A DNA stretch of 64,000 nt, from NCBI GenBank assembly GCA_001414485.1, contig LLEY01000132.1, positions 109,813 through 173,812 on the forward strand, written 5' to 3'. The stretch is from Calycina herbarum. Taxonomy: Eukaryota > Ascomycota > Leotiomycetes > Helotiales > Pezizellaceae. Each line of letters opens with the position of its first letter. The first letter of the stretch is position 1. Positions 1 through 10,997 of the stretch are shown piece after piece. A program made the position numbers and the translations under genes. The notes under the pieces are model-generated. The model was not told where the DNA came from and made no database searches. It worked only from the letters and a program-made list of their open reading frames with translations.

Positions 1-2290
1 AGAATAGTATATTACTATAAAGTAGTATTCGGCTAAAGCTTCAGCCTATCTGGCTTAACGTGTAGTAAGCTGCTTTGTCGTTATAAAGTATTCAAGTACT
101 TTGTAGTTAGTATAAATATAAACTTTCTTATATATGCTTTGTAATTCCGGTCTCTATTCCGTAAGCGAGCGTACGATTACGAGTATCTCTTTATTATAAA
201 TCTCTTAATTATACTTAGCTAAGAATATAACCTTACTAAAGTAAGCTACTAGGTACTATTCGCCGTCTACTTACTATTGTTATAGTATCCTAGCGATTAT
301 CCCGTCTAAGGCGTCTATCTCGATTATTATAAGAAGCTCTAGAAAGTAGTAGCGAAGGACTAGTACTATTGTAAGGTATTCTTTCAGCTTCTCAAAAGCG
401 TCCTAGCAGCTTTTATCGAAGTTAAAAGGTACGTTATCCTTTATAAGACGTGTAAGTGGTTTTATAATAATTCTATAATTCCGTATAAACCTCCGATAGA
501 AGTTATAAAAGCCTAGGAAGCTCTAGACGCCTTTTACTATATCTAGTACTTACTAATTCTAGACTACTATAACTTTTTCTAGATCTACTTTAATACCGTC
601 AGTCCTAATAATAAAGCTAAGGTATTTTGTCTTCTTAACGTCAAATTCGCATTTCTTAATATCTACTTATAAGCTAGTATCTCGTAGTCGCTAAAGAACT
701 TTTCATATATATTCCTTATACTCTAATATATTCAAAGAATAGATAAAGATGTCGTCTAAGTAAGTAGAGTAGAAATCGTCTAAATAGTCGAAAAGTACGT
801 CGTTTATATACCGCTAGTACGTAGATAGTCTATTCGTAAGTCTAAAGAGTAGAACCTTATACTTATACGTTCTATAATATATATAAAAAGTAGTTAGTTC
901 TTTAGAATTAGAATCTATTTATATACAATAGAAAGCTTAACAGATATCGAGTTTTATAAAGATACAAGCTTAGCTAATATAGGCTAGCGTTTTATTAATA
1001 AGAGGAAGTAGATAGTAGTCTTTTTAAGTAAGGTTATTAAGCTTCTAGAAGTTAATACAAAAGCGTAATCTTCTGTCTACCTTCTTAATAAATAGTACTA
1101 GAACAGCAAAAGAGGACTAGCTATACTCTATAAATCTCTTATAAAGGTTGTCTAAGATGTATTCCTTTATAGCAAGTAGCTCTTCAGTTAATATCTTATA
1201 TAATAGGGAATATCTAAGAGTATCTGTTTCTTCTAGCTATATTTTATAGTCGTAATATCGATAAGATAGTAGGGTATCTAAAGCTTCTTTTAAGAATATG
1301 TCTATAAAATCTATATACTTCTCTAGAACCTCTAATGTTACTATATAATCCTCTTCTCATCTAGCTATAATACTGTTAATCTTATATAAGCTAGTAGTAA
1401 ACATCTTACTATCTTCTTAAAGTAAATAGTAGTATATTCTTACTACAGATATAGTAGAGATGTTAATAATCGTAGAAGGTTCTTACTTTAGAAAGAGCTT
1501 TCGTTAATAGACTAAGGTAAGTACTTTCTTAGGTAATCCCTCGAGTTCCTGTTTTATAATCTAGTATTATACTTATATAGAAGACTAGTAGTTGCTTTTA
1601 TAGATCGTAAGTACGTATTCTAGATGTTCTATTATATAGAGTTCTAGAATAGATCAGCTATTCTATCTTCGTAATTCGTCTGTTTCTATTATAAGGTTAC
1701 GAGCGTCTACTTAATTCTAGTGAAAGAGCGTAGGATCCTTAGGACGAATAGCTTCGCGCGAGAGAGAGGTAGGCTGCTAAGCAGAGAAGTAAGGCTTGAG
1801 TTCCTCTAGCTAGAGTAACTTTTAATAAGTTACGTCGATATTAATATAAAAGTATTCAAAGAATTTTCAGCTAAGGATAACGTCGTATAATCCCAGGTCT
1901 AGTAGAATAAAGAGTATATTAAAGAATTTATAGCTATCTAATATATAATTAGAGAGGAGGTAGTAAGTAGCTTCTCTGTTAATCTCTCTATTATATCTAC
2001 GAATCTTTATAAGTATAGAAAGTCTTTTTATTTTAAGGTTATAGAACTTCGCTAAGTCGTAGCTAAATTAGGCGTCTATAAAAGAGAATATATTTGCTCC
2101 TAGGTTACTAAGAGTAGTAGTTTATATACTATATCTATTAATTATTATTATACTAGGTAAAGTAAACGCTTTTCTACTAACTAATAACCGTAGATTAATC
2201 TTAGAAAGATTAATTCTATATTTACCTAAGGTAGAGTCTTCTCTTAAGTATATTCGTTTCCTAACTCAGATCTAGCTTCTTCTTCTTTCT
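1..2290 (-). pseudogene. Gypsy D pol polyprotein relic (protease, RT, RNase H)
   Basis: Read on the minus strand, this stretch gives broken pol translation with the RT palm motif YLDD at 751-762 still encoded as two aspartates, unlike the other Gypsy copies in the window. The rest of RT and the connection domain extend left towards base 1. Many in-frame TAG/TAA codons prevent expression. The family normally encodes one polyprotein of protease, RT, RNase H and integrase; integrase is outside the window. Confidence 0.8.
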
Positions 2291-3480
2291 CTAGCTCGCT
2301 TAAGTCTACCTTCTTATAGACTCTTAGCTGTAGGCAGGACTTGATATAATAGCCGACTTCTCTGTAGTTATAACATATGTCAGTCGAGAGGTGAATACTA
2401 GCTACGCGAGCAGGAATTTCTAGAGAATATATAGCTGTAGCTATATTTATAGCTATAGTAGGTAGATACTTACTTATACGCTTTCTAGCCTTTTCTTCTA
2501 TAATGTCTCATAGGTCGTTGTCGACGCTACTAACAAGAGTATAAAAGAGGTCTATGTCTCTCTTAGCTTAAAGTCTAACAACTATAAGAGCTTGTTAGAA
2601 GTTAATAGTTAACTTGTTAAAAAGGTCGTTAATTCTATCTTACTTTAGAGCCCTAGACTTGTCTACTAGCTTCTGGAACTTTGCTTGAAACTCGTAGAAC
2701 GTCTCTTAAGCTATTCGTAGCTCTTAGTACTTCTTATAAGCCTCGTTATAAACGTATAGACTAACTATAATATTACAGAGATAAGCTAGCATCTCGTTAT
2801 AAGTAGTAAATCAGTTATTAGTATTAAACTTATATTTTAAATAAATATAATTACGTGCTTAGCTAGCAGTAGCGTAATATACTAGATTTATCTTTACCTT
2901 CTTAGATTCGAAGTAGTTAGTATTAATATATAGCTTTACTATAATTTCAGTCTCCTAGGTGTTATATATAATCTGGTCGTCTTCTATTATAAATATACGT
3001 GGATTCTCTACTTTACTAGTCTTCTTAGAAGACTAGGTAGTAGGAGTAGATTAGGTAACCTTTTTAGCTTTAAGCTCTATAGAGGTATATTCACAGCGTA
3101 CGTATATTTCTACTACTTAAGAGGTAGATCTAGTATTAACTTTAAGATAGTAGACCTTATTTATAAGAGTAGTTATCGTCTAAAGGATTTATTATAAGAC
3201 ATCGTCGACTATAAGAGGAGGAGGTAACTTAGACTTTGCTACTGTAGAAGAGCTAGTAGTAGCCTTACTAGTAGGTAGTAGTAGTAGTACTATAGCTTAG
3301 AAAGAGGTCTTAGTCTTTCAAGAGCTAGTGTTAATAGTAGGTAGTAAAGGTAAAGGTAAAGGTAGAAGCTCTTCGTCTAATTACTTATCGAGCTAGCTAA
3401 GAGAGGAGTATCGTAACTTGTTACTATATACGAAGGGATTTGCTATAAGGTAAATATATATGTTTTCGTTCGTTAGTTTT
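2290..3480 (-). pseudogene. Gypsy D gag relic with CCHC zinc knuckle
   Basis: The minus strand between the LTR and pol contains a charged Gag-like translation. Around 2335-2385 it ends in a zinc knuckle whose second Cys and the His have become Tyr (CYNYREVGYYIKSC), the direct outcome of TGT to TAT and CAC to TAC changes. Gag packages element RNA in virus-like particles, and the knuckle binds RNA. The position 3' of gag and 5' of pol on the minus strand fits the standard order. Confidence 0.7.
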
Positions 3481-3527
3481 AGGATATTCGTATACCTTCC
3501 TAGGCAAGAGTATAAGTTTAGTTTTAG

Positions 3528-3710
3528 TATAACAGCCCTCTATAAATATACTAAAAGAGATACTTATAGAATAGTACCTGTATTTGAAGAAAACTAAACT
3601 AAAGAGAGAAGAGGAGAGTTAGTACGCTCTGTCTCTATTTATATATACTAAGCGAGACTTCGGTAGAACCTCGGCACGTGATCCAGTCGTATGTGACTGG
3701 GACTGTTATA
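3528..3710 (-). repeat. LTR of Gypsy D (5' LTR of the minus-strand element)
   Basis: 183 bp beginning TATAACAG and ending CTGTTATA on the plus text, i.e. TG...CA ends with the terminal CA/TG changed by RIP. It is the same length as, and nearly identical to, the solo LTR at 45970-46152, which fixes both boundaries. The next bases are CGAAC; the left end of the element is outside the window, so its target duplication cannot be checked. Confidence 0.9.
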
Positions 3711-4572
3711 CGAACTATTAATTAAAAGTTTTAAACGCTATATAATTTTACTTAGCGATTCGCTTAAAAATACCTTTATAATCTTATCTTTTTTCTTCTT
3801 CTTTTAATAACTTTTTAATATAAATTAGCCTTAGTCTTATATTTTATAACTTTTATATTTATATAGTAATAATGTACATGTCGGTGATTCTGTATCCGGA
3901 AACCGGGATTGCCTGAACAGGGAATTGTCTCGCTTGGCGGCCCTGCTGCTCTAGCGCGCTTGCTGCTTTGCGATGGCTACCAGGGCCCCTGCTCACCCCT
4001 GCTAGCTCCAATTGAGTTCCTACCACATGTATAAATCCAGTGCTGCTTCCCACCATAACATTACTTCCCCTTCTTAACTTCCAACGCGCCTGCTGTATGC
4101 CACCTTCACTATGAGACTATCTCGGCCTTACCGTCATTCTATAAGACAGTCGTATTACGTATCCTAATCCTCAAATTTCCCTTACCGGGCTAAGCCAGCC
4201 CTCTAATTACCTGGTGCCCCTCCGTGGGTGCCCCTCAGGTCTCCGTTACTGGCGTTCTTGCTAAGAATCTGCTTCGTACTGACAACAATCTAGTTTGTCT
4301 CAATTATACCGACACTCTACGATGCGTCCACAGCTACGACGAAGCTTCCCCCCTTCTCCAGGTCCGCCTGCGATTGAGTCAAGATGCTATTGCTAGGCTT
4401 AGCATCGCTATCCTTTTCCAATGTCTCTGCCGAAATTCAAAATCCTCTACGTGTCTAGCATCCTTCAGACATCTTACAAAATGCCTCGCCAGAGAGAGGT
4501 GTGACACGAACCCTGGGTGGGCATGCGACGGAGGGTCTTTTTGGGAAGCAACTGCTTAGGGCAGGAGAGAGC
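3711..4572. other. Intergenic: RIP edge then GC-balanced non-coding
   Basis: The first 140 bases are AT-rich with runs of T. Composition then switches abruptly near 3855 to about half GC. Short ORFs exist on both strands (for example 4224-4559) but none shows a recognisable domain, coherent codon bias or intron structure. I see no supportable gene here. Confidence 0.5.
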
Positions 4573-4722
4573 AAGCTCAGCTCATTACGCGGCAACACAA
4601 CGAGGATACCGAGCAAGCAAGCCCTGAGAGGGTCAGTACGCAGGCGGATCTTTTAGGAGCGCCAGCTCAGCTCATGACGCGGCAAACAAGGGAAAAGGTA
4701 GAGCAAGCAAGCTTAGAGAGGG
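4573..4722. repeat. Imperfect direct repeat, about 60-bp units
   Basis: The block starting AGCTCAGCTCATTACGCGGC and ending near GAGAGGGTC occurs at about 4573-4635 and again at about 4669-4722 with substitutions and a small indel. A third related copy is in the second copy of this segment near 48260-48310. Confidence 0.6.
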
Positions 4723-6215
4723 TCTGGAATAATCTCGATTACTATATTTGGCAAATGGCCCCTTAGTTTGAGATTGGTAGGACTTATAGTACGGGCTGTA
4801 CCCGTTGGTGCCTGGCCAGGATACAGACAACATAGGAGATGCCTGGAGTGATTGGAGGAGGGCTGGTTAAGCTAGCATGGGTTAGGGCGTTTCAAAACAA
4901 CACGCTTTTCTGCGAGCTAGAAGATTTCTCGCTGTTTTCACTGAAAAGGGTTCCCCTTACGGTAATCGCCTTGAGCATGATTGCTTTATTGGGAAGTCTT
5001 CTCGGATCTGCCGAAAAACAACTACATAGTATGACGATGTATAGCCCATCTAGACGGCCCGATTCGCCTTTGGACAATACACGCTGGACACTCGGCTTGT
5101 AAATACGAGGTGGAGCTCTTAGGATAGAGTTCCCCTTGACCTATCAGCAGTTCCAAAGCTCTCCTGCCTGTCGAGACATGAAGCCGTGATCTTCCTGGGT
5201 AGTGGCGCGGCTCTTTACTTGGAGGCTGGAGGGAGAGTAGGGATGGTAGATGCAAATAGTAAATCCTGTCTGATATGCGTAGTAGGACAGGTATATAAGA
5301 AGTCTTCATCTCCCCCATCTGTATCCTGTATCTAATTGTCAGATTTCAAAGACGCTCTCCACATCCTTGCTCTACGCTTAAGATGGTCACCTTTATTCCT
5401 TACGTTCCGAAACTACTAAACGCTAGCAACCGGAAGCCATCCAAGTTTATTTCTAAGAAACCTAACCCTCCTGAAGATCACTTGCAGATCGAATCAAGTG
5501 ATATGCCAGCTGAAATGCTGCCGGCGCCTAGAGGAGCAACAAGCGAAACGAACTGGCAAGGCAGGCATAGCTGCTGTTGGGGGCATAGCTCGAGGTACTC
5601 AAGGTATGTGTTCAATCCCACATACTGCTGTCACCATCTTTGTCTGACAAAATAGTAGACTTGACATCGGCAAATGAAGGACAGGGTGTGAAAAGTAATG
5701 ATTAAGTTTCAGATGACATTATCTTTGCTGGTAGCGGCCATGGTACGTGAGCGGGGTTTATAGGCGCAGTGAAGAGAATTTTTACTCACCAGTACTACAG
5801 ATAAATCGAATACACCGGATAGCGATAGTATTCCTAATATTAGAAACGCTTGTTATATTCTAGATAGCAGACTGTCCGGTAACCATGTATTAAAACTGGA
5901 AAGCCTGTAACTAATTTCTAATTACACAGCTGAGAAGCATGACAAGACTGACGATTTCATCAATAACGACGAGGCACCGTGGGTTTCTAAACGACAGAGA
6001 TCTGACTCTCCCTTCTCCGACGGAATAGCCGCACACTACGATAAAAAACGACAGCGGCGTTCCCCTTCATCAATTCTAGAGAATGAAAAGGATGACGGAG
6101 CTTTTAGCATTCATGTTGAAGGAGACTTTTGTAGTACTGCCAGAACCACTCCTGTGGTTGAACCTGCTCACCGGTAGAGTCCAACCTATGCCTACGGGCG
6201 ACCGACTACGACGAC
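4640..6215 (+). repeat. Segmental duplication, copy 1 (un-RIPped, empty-site version)
   Basis: This 1.6-kb stretch aligns with a second copy split between 48240-48560 and 62345-63540. Shared landmarks in order: the AGCAAGCAAGC block, CTTGAGCATGATTGCTTTATT, AGACGGCCCGATTCGCCTTT, the gene start near 5383, and TAGTACTGCCAGAACCACT near 6130. Copy 1 keeps CA/TG dinucleotides; in the right part of copy 2 these are changed to TA. Copy 1 has the uninterrupted site (ACATAGTATGACG near 5025) into which a Tc1/mariner element inserted in copy 2. Homology stops near 6215, where copy 2 continues into a chromodomain-like coding stretch and copy 1 does not. Confidence 0.85.
5285..5305 (+). promoter_or_regulatory. 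TATA-like element upstream of the chromodomain-type gene
   Basis: GGTATATAAGAAG lies about 90 bases upstream of the ATG at 5383 and is kept in the second copy (AGTATATAAGAAG near 62625) despite RIP. Inference only; no transcript evidence. Confidence 0.35.
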
Positions 6216-6300
6216 GAGCCCTTCATCCTCACCGCCGCCACACCGTCCTAGCGAAGGATATCCGCGACAGCACGATCAGAGACGACTTAACGATATAGCA
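5383..6300 (+). pseudogene. Chromodomain-type gene family, copy 1, 3'-truncated
   Basis: Starts ATG-GTC-ACC (MVTFIPYVPKLLN...). The reading then continues in another frame as RLEEQQAKRTGKAGIAAVGG, so there is at least one frameshift near 5520. A likely intron runs from GTATGT at about 5603 to AAATAG at about 5655, followed by DLTSANEGQ. Further pieces are STTDKSNTPDSDSIPN (about 5800), a 23-base GTAACT...ACAG gap, then AEKHDKTDDF..., and a basic patch KKRQRRSPSS (about 6045) that could be a nuclear signal. Copy 2 at 62728-63900 goes on into a chromodomain-like segment; copy 1 lacks it after about 6215. Function is unknown; a chromatin-binding role is inferred from copy 2 only. Confidence 0.5.
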
Positions 6301-7190
6301 TAACCAACTGCTTGGTTTTTGTCACCTTTGCTACGCTGTTTACGATCTCTTTCGCGATTGAGGACGAATCCGCCACCGCAAAATCAGAGTTTTCACCCCC
6401 ACTTTGACGAAATTTTAACGACAAGCAGCGATATTTGGAAAGAAAGAAGACTCGTGAGCAAAGCGTTATCAGTGATTATGGAGTGAAATGTTCGACCGTC
6501 GGCGGACCATATCGCTGCGCTAGGAACCAGATCTTACGAAGCGTTAGTTAAAACCTCTCGGACGTCTTTTCAGTACTAGACCTCAGCGTCTTTCTATTTC
6601 GATTCTCTTCTACACCACCGTACCTTGGCTGGCCATGGAGGGAACCCCTTTCAATATGCTTGTGGCGCTCCTAACGCCCTTCGCGATACTGGGGAACTAG
6701 GTCAGAGGCTGTCAAATAACAATTTCATTCTCTACGATTACGGCTATTCTGGCATTGTATCATGTCTCGACCTGCGGCTTGGAAGGAGATATAAAGAGGA
6801 TATTTGGAGAGTAGAGGAGTTACGAAGGCACACATAGGTATCTGCACCCGAGCGACAGGAATCGCCAGATTTCTGTGTCATGCTGATTTTCAAGTTTTTC
6901 CTGGCAGGGCAGTGCACGCAAATGGCTAGAGTTTGTCTAGCTGGTGGGAGCAATCGACGGGGTAACCAACTCCCTTTAGTACTGTGCCAAATGGACATCT
7001 ATGGGGCTCTGTGCTGTTGATGTAGTTATTGTGGTTAGAAAGAGAGAAGATACACTGCCTGAGGCCAGGTATCTTTGGCTCGAGCAAGAAGGCTCAAGTG
7101 TTCTACATAGTCTCAGACTGATACAGAACAATAAAAGGAATCCCTATTATCCTGACCCTGAGTAAAACTTTGGTATTTCCTCCTTGTAAT
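6301..7190. other. No supportable gene; possible membrane-protein fragment
   Basis: Near 6605-6720 the plus strand reads TTVPWLAMEGTPFNMLVALL and then, after a short gap, ITISFSTITAILALYHVSTC, two hydrophobic stretches in one frame broken by a single stop. This could be a relic of a membrane-protein exon pair. The rest shows nothing I can support. Confidence 0.25.
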
Positions 7191-7195
7191 AAACT

Positions 7196-7745
7196 TGTCA
7201 CGAATCCCGTGTCAGCACGTGATGTGAAGCCCAGGCGACGTCCTGACAGGGCAAGCACACCGCCCAAGGTTCACCACTGTTATGGTGGGGGTCAAGAAGT
7301 AGATTGTTCGCAAGGAGCGAAGAGGTGTGACCCTTCGTCCTTATATACTTAATCTATGTACAATTCACTGAAGTCCTTCCACACATGCCCAATTCCATAT
7401 TCACTCAAAATCAAAAACTCTTACAACCACCTTGGACCTTATAGCAAATAGGGACGCTTAGGCTAGCTAAGCGATCCAGGGTTTTCTTCTGTATGTAATC
7501 ACGTGAGGAATAGGAGCGACATGGCCGACGAGGGAATAAAAGGTTCTATATATGACTGGCACGTCTGCCATTAGATAGGAGCTTCGTGCTCAACTTAGTT
7601 TATCAATCATATCATTTTGTTTGACATCTTTGATACAAGTGACGAGTTTACCTCTGAGTAAACAACCCGGCGCATCTGAACCTCTTACCTGCATACCAAC
7701 CCTTCGAAGCGATTACTTTTGTTAGATAGTTTGAGTTTCGTCACA
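7196..7745 (+). repeat. Solo LTR of Gypsy B family, 550 bp, perfect 5-bp TSD
   Basis: Starts TGTCACGAATCC and ends TTTCGTCACA. It is the reverse complement of the LTR at 23136-23568, sharing the region around ACAAGTRACGAGTTTAC and the segment GATAGGAGCTTCGTGCTCAA. It is flanked by AAACT on both sides (7191-7195 and 7746-7750), the 5-bp target duplication expected for Gypsy integration. No internal region is present, so LTR-LTR recombination removed it. It is longer than the 433-448 bp copies and keeps CA/TG, so it escaped strong RIP. Confidence 0.92.
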
Positions 7746-7750
7746 AAACT

Positions 7751-8089
7751 GGTCTTTTGATTGAACAAGTCACTTGCAACCCGCGACACGAAGTACGCTT
7801 TACAGCATTCGGTATGCACACTTCACTTCATCCATACTGTGACGGGTTAGACCCTGTGAAGAGACTTGGTCAGGTGACCTTAGTTGCTACGACAACTAGG
7901 ACTCGTCGTGCACATTTACCGTACGAAGAGCAGAGCTCTACTCTTCTCTCTTTAGTTTTTATCTTTGTAAATACACTAGTCTTTCGATTTTACGGAGTAG
8001 CTTACAACTCGTGACATATACAATGGCTAGCAGCCTCCTCTACTAGATAGTATAAAATACTAGGAAAAATAAAGAAGTCACCCTGGCGA
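7751..8089. other. Non-coding spacer
   Basis: Short overlapping ORFs only; no motif, domain or intron signal recognised. Confidence 0.4.
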
Positions 8090-8300
8090 GAAATTCTGCC
8101 GAATTTGGCCTAATTTGGTTAGCGGCTTTTTCTGCCAGTCTCAAAATTTACCAATTCTTCCGTGTTCTGCCGGATTAGGTTAGCGGCTTTTTCTGCCAGT
8201 CTCAAAATTTACCAATTCTGCCGTGTTCTGCCGGATGCGGTGAGCGGCTTTTTCTGCCGGGTTCTGCCGGGTTAGGTTAGCAGCCCATTCTGCCAGCCTT
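8090..8300. repeat. 61-bp tandem repeat, about 3.5 units
   Basis: The phrase GGTTAGCGGCTTTTTCTGCC recurs at 8117 and 8178 and, slightly altered, at 8239, i.e. every 61 bases; a shortened fourth unit starts near 8275. Each unit carries TCTGCCGTGTTCTGCCGG-type words. No ORF spans it. It may be a minisatellite or the end of an unrecognised element. Confidence 0.8.
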
Positions 8301-8876
8301 GGCAGACGCTCACCACGCAATATCCTGCTATTGTGAACCTGTCAGGCCTCCCCAATCGCTGATAGTAGACAGCACCATCCACGTTAGTCAAAGATGATAA
8401 TCAAGTTAGTGATGCCCTTAACATTTTGATACCCTCAAACTTATAAGTCTAATTAACTTTGCTTTATTGACACCTAGAAACCACAAAAAAAGTCAAGGCT
8501 ACTCTTTAAAATATCTAAGAGCATATATAATATAAAGGAGTGTATTGAATTCCCAAAAATCTCGACATTATTCCAAATCATGTCTGCAGTAATAATAATG
8601 CTTGTTTCTCTCACTTGCCCCCTCTCTCGGCTGTCTTCTCATCACCCATGAATATCCATCAGAGCCTCCAATCCTACTACCAAGATGTTGAACTTTCCAA
8701 CATCTTGTAGACATAATGCCTACGGCCTCGATAATCAAGGCCCAGCACCGTTTCTGGTCCCCGACCAGAGAGGTAGTCGCGGAAAGTTTCTTTCCCGGTG
8801 ACCTCACCCTAGATTATTCGGCTGCGCCGAATATCTGAAGTATATGAGGATTGGAAGCTCTTCCTATAATATCGCC
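8301..8876. other. Non-coding, probable 3' flank of the 8877-9440 gene
   Basis: AT-leaning between 8400 and 8560, then GC-balanced. A perfect palindrome ATTCGGCTGCGCCGAAT sits at about 8816-8832, within 60 bases of the stop codon of the minus-strand gene, and could form a hairpin in its 3' UTR. No coding signal is supportable. Confidence 0.4.
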
Positions 8877-9440
8877 TCACTCTTCCAGAGAAAGTTGGTC
8901 CATCATCTGCTCAAATGCTTGTTGTACGCGAGCCCTCTCACGCCGTCGCAGATGACAGCGGAGCTCGCCAACCCCACCTTTTCCTTTGGTGAGAATTTTT
9001 AGGGGTACGTCGTCGTCATCGTAGGCTAGGTTGAGGATTTGAATAGGTATGTCATAGGACTCGTTGATCTTCAAATATGAATATCGATCGAGAGTCGGAA
9101 TGTAGACGGCTGTTTGTCCGCGGTCTGTCGTGAGGTGAGTTTGAAGTTGCAGTTGGACTGGGAAGGGCTGCTTTTGGAGCGGGGCGATGGGGAGGTAGTT
9201 GTCGATTTCGTCTTTGAGGGACGAAGTGATCTGTGTGGTTTCTATTGTTACTAGTGGTTTTTTTCAACTTGAGATACTTACGGTCATCACTTTAACATGA
9301 TGAGCTTGGTCAGGAACAACATCTACGACGAGGACCATGTGTCCGTGTAGGATGCTGGGTGTTCTGACGCCTAGGGCTGCGCATTCCGATCGGCTTTTGA
9401 GGGTGTAGATTTTTCCTTGGACGTCTCTTTGGCGCACCAT
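8877..9440 (-). CDS. Hypothetical protein, 170 aa, two exons
   Basis: Exon 1 is 9440-9282 (53 codons, phase 0) and exon 2 is 9230-8877 (117 codons plus TGA). The 51-base intron (9281-9231) has a GTAAGT donor and a CACAG acceptor, and the two exons join in frame. The protein starts MVRQRDVQGKIYTLKSR and contains a hydrophobic strand HGHMVLVVDVVPDQ, a middle rich in Q/T/L, an acidic stretch AYDDDDVPLK (about residues 119-128), and a C-terminal basic helix LRRRERARVQQAFEQMMDQ. No signal peptide or membrane segment is seen. I do not recognise a named family. The clean splice, third-position C preference and absence of nonsense codons suggest a live gene. The neighbouring gene relic upstream on the same strand is unrelated. 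Confidence 0.7.
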
Positions 9441-9779
9441 CTTAGCGATCTTTGCTTGTTTTGGTTTCCAGATTTGAGGTGGTTTCTTAATAGGGATGGT
9501 AGAGGTGGGAATGGTATCTGAATGAGTCTTTTTTAGAATGAGGGGTAACCTTAAGGCGGCGTGTTACACTGCAGCAACTACACAGCCCCAATTCCCTTCA
9601 GGTGGGTAATCTTTTGATCTTTTGCGATGAATTTTATATTCTCTCTCCTAGGCGCTCAGAAAGTTCTAGTATGTAATTGAACACTAAAATAATTCGACAG
9701 GCGTTTTGTCTGTGACACGAATGTTGGCAGTACGAGCGCTTCGGATGGAGAAGCTGTAGATCGTGTATTCACCTGCTAC

Positions 9780-10997
9780 TGTTGCTTAATATCCCTCTGA
9801 AAACCTCGATACAATTTCTCCTGACAGGCTTGAATCACTGTTGTGAGTTGTCTGAGCAATGTCTCTCCTGGTTGTAACCTCTCTTACTGCGGTCTCTATC
9901 TTTCCCTAGGGCGGGCCAATCGTATCAATTTAATTTACTAAGCGAATTACTCTAATTACTTTTGACAATCAGCGTATTAAATTAATTTCCCTTAGAGTAT
10001 TAATTAATACTCTAGTTACTTGAGGATTCTGGATTTCATAGGATTTTGAACATTTGTCAAAAATAGGTAATTAAATCAATTCTCTAAGAAGTAAAAACTT
10101 TAGATTATATATATTCCGATTCCCGAAACTTAAATATTTATCCGAGATCATGTGAGAAAAACGCACAGTCTTAAAAGAATACTCGCTAAAGCTCTTATAT
10201 TATGAAGTTCCACGCTAATAAAAAACTAATAAGCTTATATACGTTTTTAGGCAAATTTCACTTTTTGTACATCCTCTTTAAACACTCCCAACATCACTAT
10301 ACCTAAGCGCGTATTACTCGCTTACACATCTTTCGTTGATTTTCAACAATTTTATATAATTGATTTAAAACGCTATTCTTGGTAATTAAATAATTGAGTC
10401 CTTTTTGTGTACAATTTTTCATATTAGATTAATTTCCTTAGTAAATTAAACCACTATTTCATGAGAGTATCATTTCAATTCTCCAAGGTAATTAGCCAAG
10501 AGTATTATTTTAATTACCTATTTCCGCCCTAGGGTAGCTCCCGACGTATGTATTCTTCGTATGACGCCCGTTCGGCATTGTTGGGGTTTTCTTCTACAGG
10601 AGGTTTATAGTCTGGTACTACATCAGTATGTATGGTTTGGTTCAAGTTTTGTTGTGCAAAAAATTAAGTAAACCAATCGTGTCATTTAACCGAAAAGGTA
10701 CTCACATGGATCCGGGACTACGTCGCCCGGGAATAACAAACTATAAATCCCACTCCACCTCTCCTCCATCGTTTGTTCTTTGACCTTTTTCCTCCTCCTT
10801 CGAAGTAGGCTTTCCATGCTTGGTGAAATTCCTTCTGCTTCCTCTTCTATCTTGAAAAAACAGTCTGGCTCATATTTCGTAAGCACGTCAAGTTCTTCTG
10901 AACCATTGAAGCAAAATTTATATCGCAGACATTGAAGAAGGCGGTGGTTTCGATATAAGTGCGCCCTAGTTGATGTCAGTATTCGTCTACTAATCAT
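9780..10997 (-). pseudogene. C2H2-type fungal protein relic, interrupted by a MITE
   Basis: Exon 10997-10706 encodes RRILTSTRAHLYRNH followed by CLRYKFCFNGSEELD and a helix MEERWSGIYSLLFPGD, the order seen in fungal proteins that pair a C2H2-like finger with an ERW-IYRILFP motif. A 94-base intron (10705-10612, GTGAGT...CCAG) joins to PYYKPPVEENPNNAERASY and EEYIRRELP. At that point a TA-flanked 621-bp MITE (9909-10529) interrupts. Beyond it the same strand continues as IETAVREVTTRRDIAQ and LSGEIVSRFSEGY to about 9780. The expected second finger Cys is Tyr (CLRYKF), and the N-terminal part upstream of 10997 is missing, so this is a broken gene. Function in the family is unknown; finger-mediated nucleic-acid or protein binding is only inferred. 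Confidence 0.65.
9909..10529. mobile_element. 621-bp AT-rich MITE with TA target duplication
   Basis: Bounded by TA (9907-9908 and 10530-10531) with short inverted ends GGGCGG...CCGCCC. An inverted subterminal repeat TTTAATTTACTAAG is at 9929-9942, with its complement at 10437-10450. The interior is AT-rich, full of AATTA/TAATT words and without any ORF. Removing it joins two coding parts of the surrounding minus-strand gene. TA duplication and short inverted ends fit the Tc1/mariner-pogo superfamily, but the mobilising transposase is not identified. Confidence 0.75.

Larger units (their letters stand above)
1..3710 (-). mobile_element. Ty3/Gypsy retrotransposon D, 5' part, RIP-degraded, truncated by window edge
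   Basis: The minus strand carries gag and then pol of a Gypsy element. Its 5' LTR lies at the right end (3528-3710), and the integrase end would lie beyond base 1. Reverse transcriptase is recognised by the YLDD active-site box at 751-762 within DDFYSTYLDDIFIYS. A Gag zinc knuckle remnant (CYNYREVGYYIKSC, from CX2CX4HX4C) is near 2335-2385. No long ORF survives: stops are almost all TAG or TAA, as expected from C-to-T change at CpA on both strands. A solo LTR of the same family lies at 45970-46152. Element identity is secure; exact gene limits are not. Confidence 0.9.

Noticed and set aside
1..3710. Novel AT-rich non-coding regulatory DNA
   Set aside because: Translation with stops ignored shows Gypsy gag-pol, so the composition is explained by RIP of a known element type.
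3859..4056. Short ORFs in the first GC-balanced stretch
   Set aside because: No domain, splice site or codon preference; chance ORFs.
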